64,000 nucleotides of DNA from Candidatus Rifleibacteriota bacterium (GCA_015232575.1 JADFZL010000001.1:1-64000), one strand, 5' to 3'; counted from the first letter of the stretch, positions 7,089 through 16,003 are shown. A program made the numbers and translations. Notes: a model not told the origin generated them from the sequence alone.

Positions 7089-9429
7089 ATTGAAGCGCAT
7101 GAAGGGTGCCTGACAGTTTTATCCAGCCAAGATTTTCAGACCAGACAAACCCGGTCATGAAACCAGTCGATTCGTTTAAGGCAGCGTTGCCATCAGTTGC
7201 ACCAAAGTTTATCCAACCAGCATTTTCACTCCAGGCAAATCCAGTAAGCTTGCCATCGGTAGAAAGATTTACGCCCCAGTTTGTTTGGGTCGTGTTTTCA
7301 AAGGGAGCCACTGCTGACGAAGCAGCAAATTTTACCCAGCCAATGTTTTCACTCCAGGCAAAGCCCCTGAGATGCCCATTTTTACCAAGATGCACAGAAA
7401 CCCCACCATTATTCGGATTAAAGTTTATCCAGCCACAATTTTCACTCCAGGAAAATTTGTTTTCCCCGACAATGTTGGCATTCAACGGTATTCCATTCAC
7501 TACTGTAACGGTGTAAACAGTTGAGGAATTGTCCTTAGAAGTTACAGTGTAAACCACAGGATTGGTGAAATCAGCTGCTTCGCCTGAAACAGGCTTGACT
7601 GAAATACCTGTATGAGTAATCGTTGGTTTGAGAGATGTGCGAGCAATACCGAAAGGCAAAGTAGCCGAAATATTAGTTCCGTCTATCGTACAACTTACAT
7701 TGCTCACTAAATCTGCATTTTCAGTTAATTCGAAAACAAATCCTGTTATCAGTGCAGGCTCAACGGTAGGTTCAACAGGTGGCACAACAGGTGGTTCAAC
7801 AATTAATTCATCTATTGTCCAGTTAAAAGTTGTTGCCGCCTCTTTTGATTGTAAGTTGCCATTGGAATCAATCCCAATTACTTTTAGTGTATGCTGGCCT
7901 GGCAACAATGAAGATAAGTTCAAACTCGTTGAAGCAGAAAATTCAGAGCTCCAGTCACCGCCATCAAGGCAATATGAATATTTAGTAATACCCGCACCAC
8001 CAACCGTAATTGAGGCTGAAGTCAGAGTTGTTTTCACTTCCGGAAGATTTGATAAAGCTGCAATGACAATTATTATTTCAGGAGTTACCGTTTTGAAAGA
8101 CCATGTTCCAATTGGTTTGACTTTATTTCCAAAGCTATCTGTTAACAATGAATTCAAAGAAACATAGTATGTTTTTCCTTGCAATAAAGGCTTTTCACCG
8201 GTCCAGACAATTTCTCGTCCCTTGTCTTCAAGAGTTACTTTTCCGTTGAGAACATTTTCTGAATACTCAACTTTGACAACAGTTTGAAGATTTTCACTTT
8301 GAACCGCTTCATTAAAAAATACTGAAATTGCCGTTGAAGTAGCAATATTTTCTGAATTTGATGCTGGAAAAAGTTTGGTAACATGTGGCTCCTGGATATC
8401 TACCGCCGCAGGATCAGTTATTCCAATTAATAAATGAATATTGATAAGACATTCACTTCCTTCAGAATCTGTAACTTTAGCAGAAACAGTGGCAATTCCA
8501 TTATACTCAGGGGCTTGCCAGGCTGCTTTCAATGGATCAACAAGCGATTCAGTAAGTTTCCCTTTGCTGGAATACCACTGATACTTCAGTTTATAAAGGG
8601 GCTTGTCATCATGCACCCTCAAGTCCATTTGAAGAAGTGAATTAGGCGAACAAGTCCGAACAGAATTTCCATCAAGCATGGCCGAAAGAATTCCTGATGG
8701 AGACAAATTGTTTGATGATCCAGATTCAATTTCCACGAATGGTGGAAAGAACGAGTTTGTTAACGGTATCCAATAAGTTTGTTTTTCAGTTCCCCAATTG
8801 GATACGGGTTTAATTTCAACTTCAATAATGTTTTCTGGAAGCGGCGGGACTTCAAACTTTCCATCCTTATCGGTGCTGAATGTTTCCCCCCAAAGACTTA
8901 ATGGCGTGTAAGGAAGGACGTTACCACTCCCATCACGCAGGATGCCACTTGCATGATTAAGTGCCGGAAAGAGGGTAAGAAGTCCGGTGTTTGTATGTTC
9001 AGCACCATCATTATCACTTAATTCCCGGGTGCGATTCTTCGCGGCAACTGTACCATTAGATTTTAGTTGAGCGACTACATGAACATTTCCGGGCTTAACA
9101 TTTTCAAAAATAAATTCACCCTGAGCATTTGAAAAAACATGCGAAACTTCTGGAAATTCCTCCAGCCAGACTTCTGCCCCAACAACTGGTGTAAGGGCAT
9201 CTTCTGTGCTGGAAAGAACTGACGGGCTACAAATTGTTGCCGAAGCAACAACCTTTCCAGATATAGTCCGAAGATCCGAACCCTCGCTGACAAATGTGCT
9301 TTGTATCCCACCACCAATTCCGCCTCCGCCGCCGCCACCTCCACACCCATAAATCGTAAAAACGGCAAAAACACAGACTGTCAGGATAAAAACCTTGTAA
9401 AATCTAATGCAACAAAAAAAACACTTCAT
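7078..9429 (-). CDS. Large multidomain lipoprotein (Ig-like domains and W-S-E-N-x-G-W repeats)
   Basis: 783 residues. A lipoprotein signal ends in IYGC followed by a glycine run, predicting lipid attachment at that Cys. Order of domains: a carboxypeptidase-regulatory-like region (about 50-220), a PKD/Ig-like region (about 240-340), an SbsA/Big_5-type Ig domain (about 350-455, with KLFPASNSENI and FFNEAV), a second Ig-like domain (about 460-545), a proline-rich linker, a DUF5018-like segment (about 565-645), and four C-terminal repeats of the type GFAWSENIGWVKF. The role is unknown; the layout suits a long surface stalk. The WSEN repeats occur in many unrelated bacteria at protein ends. It converges on the PD-(D/E)XK remnant. 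Confidence 0.85.
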   Translation of the reverse strand: MKCFFCCIRFYKVFILTVCVFAVFTIYGCGGGGGGGGIGGGIQSTFVSEGSDLRTISGKVVASATICSPSVLSSTEDALTPVVGAEVWLEEFPEVSHVFSNAQGEFIFENVKPGNVHVVAQLKSNGTVAAKNRTRELSDNDGAEHTNTGLLTLFPALNHASGILRDGSGNVLPYTPLSLWGETFSTDKDGKFEVPPLPENIIEVEIKPVSNWGTEKQTYWIPLTNSFFPPFVEIESGSSNNLSPSGILSAMLDGNSVRTCSPNSLLQMDLRVHDDKPLYKLKYQWYSSKGKLTESLVDPLKAAWQAPEYNGIATVSAKVTDSEGSECLINIHLLIGITDPAAVDIQEPHVTKLFPASNSENIATSTAISVFFNEAVQSENLQTVVKVEYSENVLNGKVTLEDKGREIVWTGEKPLLQGKTYYVSLNSLLTDSFGNKVKPIGTWSFKTVTPEIIIVIAALSNLPEVKTTLTSASITVGGAGITKYSYCLDGGDWSSEFSASTSLNLSSLLPGQHTLKVIGIDSNGNLQSKEAATTFNWTIDELIVEPPVVPPVEPTVEPALITGFVFELTENADLVSNVSCTIDGTNISATLPFGIARTSLKPTITHTGISVKPVSGEAADFTNPVVYTVTSKDNSSTVYTVTVVNGIPLNANIVGENKFSWSENCGWINFNPNNGGVSVHLGKNGHLRGFAWSENIGWVKFAASSAVAPFENTTQTNWGVNLSTDGKLTGFAWSENAGWINFGATDGNAALNESTGFMTGFVWSENLGWIKLSGTLHALQFSL

Positions 9430-9554
9430 TATATATTTCGTAACCTCTCATACAATTCCTCAATGAGCAGAACTCATCTCAAAATGACAAATCAAGCTAA
9501 GTACGCATAATCTTAAATAAGGGGGCAAATTTGCATATCAACTTTTGGGTGGGC

Positions 9555-9620
9555 TGTCATCTCGAACAAGTGTGAGAGATCTCCTTATGTTCGAGATTTC
9601 TCCCTTCGGTCGAAATGACA
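9555..9620. repeat. Dispersed palindromic repeat, family A (copy R3)
   Basis: Left arm TGTCATCTCGAACAAGTGTG is diverged, right arm CTCCCTTCGGTCGAAATGACA is typical. It lies between two minus-strand genes, where it could act as a transcript end. Confidence 0.7.
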
Positions 9621-9656
9621 TAATATAAATGACCCCTTTATTAAGAGTTGCTGTGC

Positions 9657-11414
9657 TTAGAACCTGCTTTCAAAACCGAATGTAATACCCTTATAGTATA
9701 TTTCAGGCGAACTGTTTAAATCTCTGCCATGAAGCAAAAAGAATCTGTAACCCAAAATCCCATACCATTCTTTTGAAGAAGGTTTTTCGATGTAATCAGG
9801 GCCAAACAACAAATAGAAAGCCCAATCAGCAAATCTCTTATCACTCTGCTCAGCATTATTTGGATAAAACCTGTATTGCCCATTCAGTGAAAGATTCCCG
9901 GAAATTTTTACATCACATTCTAATCCCAGGTAAGGAATTGACATATCCATTGTAAGTTTTCCTGATTTATTTCGAATTGCGTTTTGCTTTGCCAGACTCA
10001 TAACCAGCTGACTGAAACTCATTCCGGAAATCAATTTGAGTTCAGCATTTTCACAAACGCTTCTGGAATGTGCAAAGCCGACATTATAATAATTAGTATT
10101 AATGTTCAACCTGTCTCCAGAATGATATGAACGATTGTCCAATGTTTTTTCTATAGAAATAGTACCAGAATGTTCAAATTGACCGCAGTCAAAGCTTAGC
10201 AAATAATATTTTGAAAGGTTTATTTCTGCATTAAAGGTTGCCTGGGTTTTTCTTGAAATATCTGCGTCATCAGACAAATCAAGATTCATTCCCATACTAT
10301 CGAAATTCCCCAGTAAACTTGTTGTCCATGCGCGAAAACCAAGTGAATAATTATGTTGTTTCTCTCTTACTCGTTTAAATGATGTATCAGGACGATTCTT
10401 TACTGATTCATCGGAGCGCATTGTATCAGATTTTTTATGTTGATCCTCAAGGAAAAATTCCAACAGATGGGCATGCACACCACCTGGATCAAGACTTTTC
10501 ATGTATCTGGCAAAGTCCGCCATGTTGTTTTCGGGGTAATCAATATTCATTTGTACAATAATTTTTTTTGCTTTTCCGGGATTATCAATCAAAAGATAAG
10601 TTTTTGCCAACCCATAGTAAGCACTTGCAATATCTGCTGAACGACACTCTTTTATTATCTGCTCATAGATTTCGACAGCAAACACCCATTTCTGTTTTTC
10701 ACAAAGAAAATCTGCCAGCAATAACAGAATCATGGCTTTCTGCGCTGGATTTCTGGTTATATGTGCAATTGCTTTAAATTCAGGAATAATCTCTTCAACT
10801 GCTTTGGCAGCACGATTATTCAATGCAATTTCAAGTGCCTTTCCGATACTATAGGTTTTACCAGTCTGGATATTTTTTGAATCTTTTTCCCGAAATGTCT
10901 TATCCTGGGCAGTAATTTCTCTGAAGAAATCGGACAAAATTGAATCCGAACTGCCAGATGCTATGCTCTTCATATAATTTGCATACTCTTCCATTTTGTT
11001 ATCTGGATATCTGACAACGAGTTCTTTAATCGCAGCTCTTGCTTTAATAGAGTCGCCCTGCGCCAGAAAAACCTTAGCCAAAGCATAATGCGCCGCAGAA
11101 ACATCCGATGAAGAGGAACACTCTTGTAGAATTTGTTCATAGACACTTGCTGCACGCTCCCATTTTTGTTTTTCCACAAGATAATCTGCCAGCAATGAAA
11201 GTATTATATTTTTTTGCCCGGAGTTTGTGGTTTCGGAAGCAACAACCTGAAAATTCAAATAGACCTCTTCGATAGTGCCATTTTTTCTTCTTTTATAAGC
11301 GTCTTCAAGCAATTTTCCAACATCTGATGCCGCGTGGGAATTTCCGCAGAAAAAGAAAATGATGAAAATAATGAAAATACAAAACCAATCATACAAATAA
11401 GTGTTATTTTTCAC
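9657..11414 (-). CDS. Exported TPR protein with a C-terminal beta-barrel-like domain
   Basis: 585 residues. The first 29 residues are a signal peptide (IFIIFIIFFFCGNSHAASD). Two homologous TPR blocks follow, about 30-150 and 190-315; each repeats LLADYLVEKQKWERAASVYEQI, YALAKVFLAQGD, and an NYMKS or RYMKS ending. From about 355 the sequence turns into alternating beta-strands (RAWTTSLLGNF, YYLLSFDCGQFEHSGTISIE, GLECDVKISGNLSLNGQYRF) and ends FGFESRF, with a terminal Phe typical of outer-membrane barrels recognised by BamA. A TPR periplasmic domain joined to a small barrel is known from secretion or anchoring systems, but I cannot name this family. Upstream lies a bipartite signal at 11497-11525 and a weaker 16-nt-spaced one nearer the start. 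Confidence 0.8.
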   Translation of the reverse strand: MKNNTYLYDWFCIFIIFIIFFFCGNSHAASDVGKLLEDAYKRRKNGTIEEVYLNFQVVASETTNSGQKNIILSLLADYLVEKQKWERAASVYEQILQECSSSSDVSAAHYALAKVFLAQGDSIKARAAIKELVVRYPDNKMEEYANYMKSIASGSSDSILSDFFREITAQDKTFREKDSKNIQTGKTYSIGKALEIALNNRAAKAVEEIIPEFKAIAHITRNPAQKAMILLLLADFLCEKQKWVFAVEIYEQIIKECRSADIASAYYGLAKTYLLIDNPGKAKKIIVQMNIDYPENNMADFARYMKSLDPGGVHAHLLEFFLEDQHKKSDTMRSDESVKNRPDTSFKRVREKQHNYSLGFRAWTTSLLGNFDSMGMNLDLSDDADISRKTQATFNAEINLSKYYLLSFDCGQFEHSGTISIEKTLDNRSYHSGDRLNINTNYYNVGFAHSRSVCENAELKLISGMSFSQLVMSLAKQNAIRNKSGKLTMDMSIPYLGLECDVKISGNLSLNGQYRFYPNNAEQSDKRFADWAFYLLFGPDYIEKPSSKEWYGILGYRFFLLHGRDLNSSPEIYYKGITFGFESRF

Positions 11415-11496
11415 GTAATTCTCTCGTCATTTGCTCTAAAAGCCTGTGAACGCATTCCAACACAAAATGTCATCACTCAGAGCATTGTTTAACGTT

Positions 11497-11525
11497 AAAA
11501 CGAAAGATATAGTAAAAATATCATC
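11497..11525 (-). promoter_or_regulatory. Bipartite promoter-like signal (GATGAT-N17-CGTTTT)
   Basis: On the minus strand GATGAT (11525-11520) and CGTTTT (11502-11497) are 17 nt apart, 83 nt before the start at 11414. A second, imperfect pair (GATGAC at 11474, CGTTCA with 16-nt spacer) lies closer. It is back-to-back with the plus-strand signal at 11544. Confidence 0.5.
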
Positions 11526-11543
11526 TCAAATTTTTAACTTCCC

Positions 11544-11572
11544 GATGATATTTTTCAATCTTTCAACGTTTT
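11544..11572 (+). promoter_or_regulatory. Bipartite promoter-like signal (GATGAT-N17-CGTTTT)
   Basis: GATGAT at 11544-11549 and CGTTTT at 11567-11572, 17-nt spacer, 41 nt before ATG 11613. It forms a divergent pair with the minus-strand signal at 11497-11525. Confidence 0.55.
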
Positions 11573-11612
11573 CTTAATATTGAGAGTAAATTTTTTTAAC
11601 AGGAGATAAGCT

Positions 11613-12305
11613 ATGTTAAAGATTCAATCACTTGTAGTTGTATTTGCATTCCTCATTGTTGTAGTCAACGCATCAGCAGGCCCTTTTGCTGATAATACGT
11701 GTGTATTGCCAAAGGATCAGAAACCCGGAGAATCAACAATAGATACTATTATCAGACAAGTCGATGAATATGACGTTATTGGCAACAGAAATCTTGGCTC
11801 CATCAGAACTCAGTTCGATATACTTAACTCTTTTGTGGGCTGTGCAAAAGATGTAAATGAGGTTATTCGACTGGCAGAAAAATGCAGATATGGGGAAGAT
11901 GTTGATAAAATAATTCTAAAAGGTGCAGTTAAGGCAAAGAATCTTGATGATGTAATGATTCTTGTAAATAAGTGTCAGTATACTGAAACAAAGGATATAC
12001 TCCTTTACTGGGCTGCCGAAAATTATGCACAAAATGTTAATGACATTGTAACTCTTGCAAACCAGACACTGAGATTTAAAAAGGATAATATTATTCTGTT
12101 GGGAATAAAACTGGCAAACGATGATAAGGAGCTCCAGTATCTGGCTGACAACGCGAGATCTTCGAGCACACAGAACCAAATCCAGGCAATAATACAGCAA
12201 TATTTGGCTGATCAGAAGAAACCCAAGCCTTCTTCAGAAAAGAAACCAGACAAGAAAAAACCAGCCAGGAAGCCCGACTCTAAAAAGAAAGAATGCCGAA
12301 AATGA
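11613..12305 (+). CDS. Exported alpha-repeat protein (D-[VI]-x-x-[VI]-x-x-L-A-x-[KN] family)
   Basis: 230 residues with ribosome site AGGAGA. Residues 1-22 are a signal peptide (LVVVFAFLIVVVNASAG). The body consists of helical units of about 30-34 residues: DVNEVIRLAEKCRYGEDVDK, NLDDVMILVNKCQYTETKD, NVNDIVTLANQTLRFKKD, DKELQYLADNARSS. The C-terminus is a lysine/proline tail (KKPDKKKPARKPDSKKK). The protein at 15254-15940 is a paralog, and the N-terminal half of 28892-30270 has the same repeats fused to a peptidase. HEAT/TPR-like scaffolding is a reasonable structural guess; function unknown. Confidence 0.75.
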   Translation: MLKIQSLVVVFAFLIVVVNASAGPFADNTCVLPKDQKPGESTIDTIIRQVDEYDVIGNRNLGSIRTQFDILNSFVGCAKDVNEVIRLAEKCRYGEDVDKIILKGAVKAKNLDDVMILVNKCQYTETKDILLYWAAENYAQNVNDIVTLANQTLRFKKDNIILLGIKLANDDKELQYLADNARSSSTQNQIQAIIQQYLADQKKPKPSSEKKPDKKKPARKPDSKKKECRK

Positions 12306-12461
12306 CAACCGGTTCCACAACTACAAATTTCCGTAATATTCAAAATATTGAGGAAATTGCCTTGAAAGGAGGATCCTTCATTATCTGATTTCAATCACAA
12401 TTATTCAGATCTATGAATTGCCCAATAGCTTCATAAAAACTCAAATAAAGGAGAATGGGGT

Positions 12462-12938
12462 ATGAAAAAAAATGTTTATTCGGTGGTTTTGAGTCTTGTT
12501 GTTGTATTTATTTCTATGCAATGTGCGCCTGTATTCGGAGGTCGAATGGATACAAATAAGCAAATTTCCTTTCTCTTAAAACCAGAGCAAATAAAAGGAA
12601 TGACTGAGTTTTTAAACTGGTGCAAAAAAGAAAATCTTTATGCATGCATTCTGAAATCCAGAGTTGTTCATCCTACAGTAAAAGAAGGCATGTTTCTGCG
12701 AACCTGGAGTGAAGCGGTTAATGATGCAGAAATGTACGATGCAAAAAAGGAGTTAAAACAATTAGAGATTGCCCAGGGAAAACTTTATAGATTAAAAATA
12801 AAACTCTTCGAACAGGATCGAACTGAAACTGAGGATGAGATAAAAGCCGAAATAAAAAAAGCTGATTCAGACTTGCGCAATAAGATAAATGCCGCAATTG
12901 CTGCGGAAAGAAAAAGATTAAGTAAGCAAGAGAAATAG
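12462..12938 (+). CDS. Small exported protein of the YACI-LRTW family
   Basis: 158 residues, ribosome site AAAGGAGAA. The signal peptide is residues 1-26 (VVLSLVVVFISMQCAPVFGG). The mature part matches the protein encoded at 17675-18157: both have C-x-x-x-x-x-YACI, a VK-x-x-x-G-x-x-LRTW motif, EA-x-NDA and L-x-x-AQ-x-KL at equal spacings, ending in a charged helix (here DLRNKINAAIAAERKRLSKQ). I know no named family. The two conserved cysteines probably form a disulfide. No copy of the bipartite signal was found before this member. Confidence 0.7.
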   Translation: MKKNVYSVVLSLVVVFISMQCAPVFGGRMDTNKQISFLLKPEQIKGMTEFLNWCKKENLYACILKSRVVHPTVKEGMFLRTWSEAVNDAEMYDAKKELKQLEIAQGKLYRLKIKLFEQDRTETEDEIKAEIKKADSDLRNKINAAIAAERKRLSKQEK

Positions 12939-13316
12939 GGTAAACACAAATAACGTATAAGTTTCTGTTGGTGAAGATGAATCACCAGCAGAAATTTTTG
13001 TAACAGAAGAAAAAAAATCTTCATTACAAAGCAAGCATGTTTAAAACAACTTTCCGCGATGGCAAGATCGAAGTCAAAGCCGCCCCTGTAAAGCTTCATA
13101 GTTGCAAATGCAACTATGTTTTCAGGAATAGTCGATAGAACTATTCTAGTAAAGCTTATGCTATTGCCAGGTTTCGAGAAACATGGTTATAAAATCACCG
13201 CGAAATCAAGTAACTGAGGACATTAGTTTGCAGTATACAGGCTTATGTGTTATAGTATTCTCTGACAGTGACGGTGTGACAGTTCCTTCGGAACCATTAA
13301 TGGAGGCGATCATCCG
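12939..13316. other. Intergenic region, no gene recognised
   Basis: These 378 bases hold a short stem just after the stop (TTTCTG-TTGGTGA near 12960 with TCACCAGCAGAAA), which may terminate the previous gene, and short imperfect inverted repeats around AGTTGCAAATGCAACT (13098-13113). I see no convincing coding sequence on either strand. Confidence 0.4.
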
Positions 13317-14291
13317 ATGCTTATTGCAAATCCAATTTATGACAGTGTGTTCAGATATCTTCTGAATGATGAAAAAATTGCGAAGATAATTTTGTCTACG
13401 ATGCTCGACAGGGAAATCATAGAGTTAGACTTTAAACCGACTGAACTGCCCTTTCCAGATGATAATCTGCCAGTCAAATATTCTGTTTTCAGATTGGATT
13501 TTTCTGCAAAGATAAAAGCAGAAGACGGTACCCTTACTGCTGTCATAATTGAGTTGCAGAAAGCAAAACTTCCGAATGATATATTACGTTTCAGGCGTTA
13601 TCTTGCATCTGCATATCAGTCCATTGAAAACACATACAAAAGCAAAACCCGAAAAAATAAACCAAAAACTATCGGAATTCCAATTTACGCGATTTATATT
13701 CTTGGACATTTCCTCGAAAGGGTCAATTTTCCGGTAATCAGAGTTGATAGAAATTATATTGATGTGGCAACCGGTAAAATGATTTCAGAAAAGAATGAAT
13801 TTATTGAGGGAATAACGCACAATGCACTGATTATTCAACTTCCTGCTTTAAAGAAAAACCGAAGAAATTCGCTGGAAAAACTGCTTACGCTGTTTGATCC
13901 ATCTTTCATAACTGACGACAGACATCTTCTTGATATAAATGAAGAAGATGTTCCTGAAAAGTATAAAGAAGTATTCCGAAGACTTCTTCAAGCAGCCCAG
14001 ACACCAGCCATTCAAAAAATGATGAATGAAGAGGACGAATACCTCGATTCTCTTATCGACCTCGAACATGCCTTAGCCGAAAAAGATAATGCACTCGCTG
14101 AAGAAAAACGAAAAATAGCTGAAAAAGACAGCACCATCACCGAAAAAAACAACGTCATCGCCGAGAAAAATAAAGCGCTTGACGAAGAAAAACAGAAAAC
14201 AGCTGAAAAAGAAAAAGCCTTAGCAAGTAAGCAAAAAATGATTGATGAATTACTAAAAAAACTTGAAGACACAGCAAAAAATACAGATTAG
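13317..14291 (+). CDS. PD-(D/E)XK nuclease-family transposase/Rpn-like protein with coiled-coil tail
   Basis: 324 residues; GGAGG precedes the ATG. The N-terminus (ANPIYDSVFRYLLNDEKIAK) and the segments FRLDFSAKI and AVIIELQKAK, giving the D and E-x-Q/K of the PD-(D/E)XK core, place it in the family annotated as PD-(D/E)XK nuclease family transposase, related to Rpn recombination-promoting nucleases. From residue 255 the protein is a regular charged coiled coil of short AEKD/AEEK-type repeats. Such proteins occur in many copies in some genomes and often vary in the C-terminal repeat number. It looks intact, in contrast to the remnant at 6912. No terminal inverted repeats are visible around it. 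Confidence 0.8.
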   Translation: MLIANPIYDSVFRYLLNDEKIAKIILSTMLDREIIELDFKPTELPFPDDNLPVKYSVFRLDFSAKIKAEDGTLTAVIIELQKAKLPNDILRFRRYLASAYQSIENTYKSKTRKNKPKTIGIPIYAIYILGHFLERVNFPVIRVDRNYIDVATGKMISEKNEFIEGITHNALIIQLPALKKNRRNSLEKLLTLFDPSFITDDRHLLDINEEDVPEKYKEVFRRLLQAAQTPAIQKMMNEEDEYLDSLIDLEHALAEKDNALAEEKRKIAEKDSTITEKNNVIAEKNKALDEEKQKTAEKEKALASKQKMIDELLKKLEDTAKNTD

Positions 14292-14374
14292 GTTATAGAT
14301 CAGCTCAAGAATAAAGTCTTTGAGAGTTTTTTGCAGTGTAGAAAAAACCTGCTTCATAAAAACTTAAATAAAGG

Positions 14375-14423
14375 AATTGCCTGTGATCTCAATTTGCTGT
14401 CTAAATTGAGATCACAGGCAATT
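14375..14423. repeat. Perfect 21-bp inverted repeat, family C hairpin
   Basis: AATTGCCTGTGATCTCAATTT (14375-14395) is repeated exactly in inverse orientation at 14403-14423 around a 7-nt loop. It lies between convergent genes and could terminate both. The GATCTCAATTTG core recurs at 3747, 18260, 37308 and 59570, so this is also a dispersed element. Confidence 0.75.
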
Positions 14424-14446
14424 TTCAGGTTAATTATGTGGTGATA

Positions 14447-15157
14447 TTATAGTTTTGCCTGTAACTTATACAGGCGTACAATATTTTTCAGATGGTCAAT
14501 GTCTTCCTGCGTATAAAATCCTGGATCAGCAGTCACATTATCCAGAAATTTGAGCACCTTTTCAAGTGTCATTTCTTTGCAAAAACCATTAATTGAGTCA
14601 TTTTTAAGCTCTTCAAGCTTATTAAACAAAGTGCCACCCGTTCTTCCATTAATTGCCCCTGCAATTCCTTCATTGTCAATATATGTCGGAATTGATGTTT
14701 TTGAAACCACCCTTGTTGCATCGGGAGATATCCTTGAAATTTGCAACAGTGTAGCTGGTTCTCCATTTAAAATATTTTTCATAATGTCAATTCTATTCTG
14801 ATTTAATTTAATATTATCAGCTCTAAGTCTAACTCTTGGGTTCATGTCAAAAATAATACACTTAAAAACTTCTAAAAACTGAGTTGCTATTTGTGGGTGA
14901 TTTTTGGCTTCAACCGTATCTAACATATTTTGAATATTTTGATACATCTTATCAGAAGTCAGCTTTTTATATACATCGTTAACTTTCCCAACTGAAAATT
15001 GTTCAGTAATTAATTTCAAATCTCTCAGCACTTCCCCGCATAGCGAGGCATAATCGTTTGCAGCTTCAGTAACTCCAAAGGCTGCCGAGACCGCCAAAAA
15101 GGCTGAAACTACAAATGCAAACATTACCACGAGAAATAATTTTTCTGACGAATGCAT
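14447..15157 (-). CDS. Exported protein, function unknown
   Basis: 236 residues, AGGAGG before the ATG. The signal peptide is residues 1-28 (FLVVMFAFVVSAFLAVSAAFG). The mature part is mainly helical (EVLRDLKLITEQFSVGKVND, ATQFLEVFKCIIFDM) with three cysteines. The C-terminal half resembles a small four-helix array (LEKVLKFLDNVTADPG, IDHLKNIVRLYKLQ). No family recognised and no shared bipartite signal found. It follows the alpha-repeat gene's promoter region on the same strand but is oriented away from it. Confidence 0.7.
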   Translation of the reverse strand: MHSSEKLFLVVMFAFVVSAFLAVSAAFGVTEAANDYASLCGEVLRDLKLITEQFSVGKVNDVYKKLTSDKMYQNIQNMLDTVEAKNHPQIATQFLEVFKCIIFDMNPRVRLRADNIKLNQNRIDIMKNILNGEPATLLQISRISPDATRVVSKTSIPTYIDNEGIAGAINGRTGGTLFNKLEELKNDSINGFCKEMTLEKVLKFLDNVTADPGFYTQEDIDHLKNIVRLYKLQAKL

Positions 15158-15253
15158 ATAAAACCTCCTGAATCTTTTTTTTGCTTCAGTAGAGAGAAGA
15201 CCACAACCTCACTATCGAATATAATACACAGACGCAACTTTCTTGTCATCTAA

Positions 15254-15940
15254 TTATTCAACGGAGCTTCTCTGTGAAAGAATATAATTTCTTATTTCTG
15301 GAGAATGAGCATTATTAGCAAGTCTCTGAAATTCATTTTCGAAATGGGCCAATTTTAATCCTGAGAGTAAAATATTGTCTCTTGTAACTGCACTTGCATG
15401 AAGAGCCAGATCGACAATATCTGAAACATCTGTTGCTTTTTCCGATCCTGTAACCAGAATCTCGTCTTTAAAGATTCCAGAGGAGGCAGGAACATTAGTT
15501 GCAAGTCTTACAAAATCAGGGATACTCTTTGCCAAATCCATTCCTCTGCGAAGAACCGCATCTTTCGAAGGTGCAAAACGACACTTATTTGCAAGAGCAA
15601 GTATATCATCAATGTTTTTTGCTATGTTCAGACCAGCAACAATCACTGCATCGCCATTTTTTGCATAATAACAATTTCCTGCAAGCCTTATTACATCATC
15701 AGCATTAACTGCGCTGCTTACTCCATCAATCAACGCCTGATCCCTTTTTTGTTTGTTCGCGTAATTCCTTGAACCTGATATTACCTGTGCAACCGAAAGC
15801 CGGGGAGCCTGCCCAGAGGTGATTAACGAGTCCGTGGCGATTATTTGATTTTCATCAAATGGACTCCTCACACTTTGGGAGAATCCGTTGAATGTCAATA
15901 AACTGAATGCCATTATCAAGAAAACTGTCTTAACAAACAT
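15254..15940 (-). CDS. Exported alpha-repeat protein, paralog of 11613-12305
   Basis: 228 residues from ATG 15940, which has AGGAGG 6 nt upstream; in-frame codons further up are inside the leader. The signal peptide is residues 1-22 (VFLIMAFSLLTFNGFSQ). The repeats read NADDVIRLAGNCYYAKNGD, NIDDILALANKCRFAPSKD, SIPDFVRLATNVPAS, DVSDIVDLALHASAVTRD and an ENEFQRLANNAHS end, the same order and spacing as in the 11613 protein. The residues around DD-[VI]-[LI]-x-LA-[NG]-x-C are the most conserved. It has the bipartite signal 35 nt upstream, nearly identical over about 45 bases to that of the DUF1566 gene at 16768. Confidence 0.75.
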   Translation of the reverse strand: MFVKTVFLIMAFSLLTFNGFSQSVRSPFDENQIIATDSLITSGQAPRLSVAQVISGSRNYANKQKRDQALIDGVSSAVNADDVIRLAGNCYYAKNGDAVIVAGLNIAKNIDDILALANKCRFAPSKDAVLRRGMDLAKSIPDFVRLATNVPASSGIFKDEILVTGSEKATDVSDIVDLALHASAVTRDNILLSGLKLAHFENEFQRLANNAHSPEIRNYILSQRSSVE

Positions 15941-15974
15941 AATTTTTCCTCCTGAATTTTTCATCTTCGACAAT

Positions 15975-16003
15975 AAAACGTAAACAAATGATTAAACATC
16001 ATC
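15975..16003 (-). promoter_or_regulatory. Bipartite promoter-like signal (GATGAT-N17-CGTTTT)
   Basis: GATGAT (16003-15998) and CGTTTT (15980-15975), 17-nt spacer, 35 nt before ATG 15940. The whole leader from here to the ribosome site is nearly the same as that at 17303-17331, so the two promoters arose by duplication. Confidence 0.6.

Noticed and set aside
7106-8167. Plus-strand ORFs within the large lipoprotein gene
   Set aside because: They are antisense shadows of the repeat-rich minus-strand gene.
12306-12461. Bipartite signal before the 12462 gene
   Set aside because: No GATGAT/CGTTT pair with 17-nt spacer was found, although its paralog at 17675 has one; the gene may be read from the 11544 signal.
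12785-13099. Minus-strand ORF with KLYRGGFDFDLA
   Set aside because: It overlaps a well-supported exported gene on the plus strand, lacks a signal or ribosome site, and most of it is antisense.
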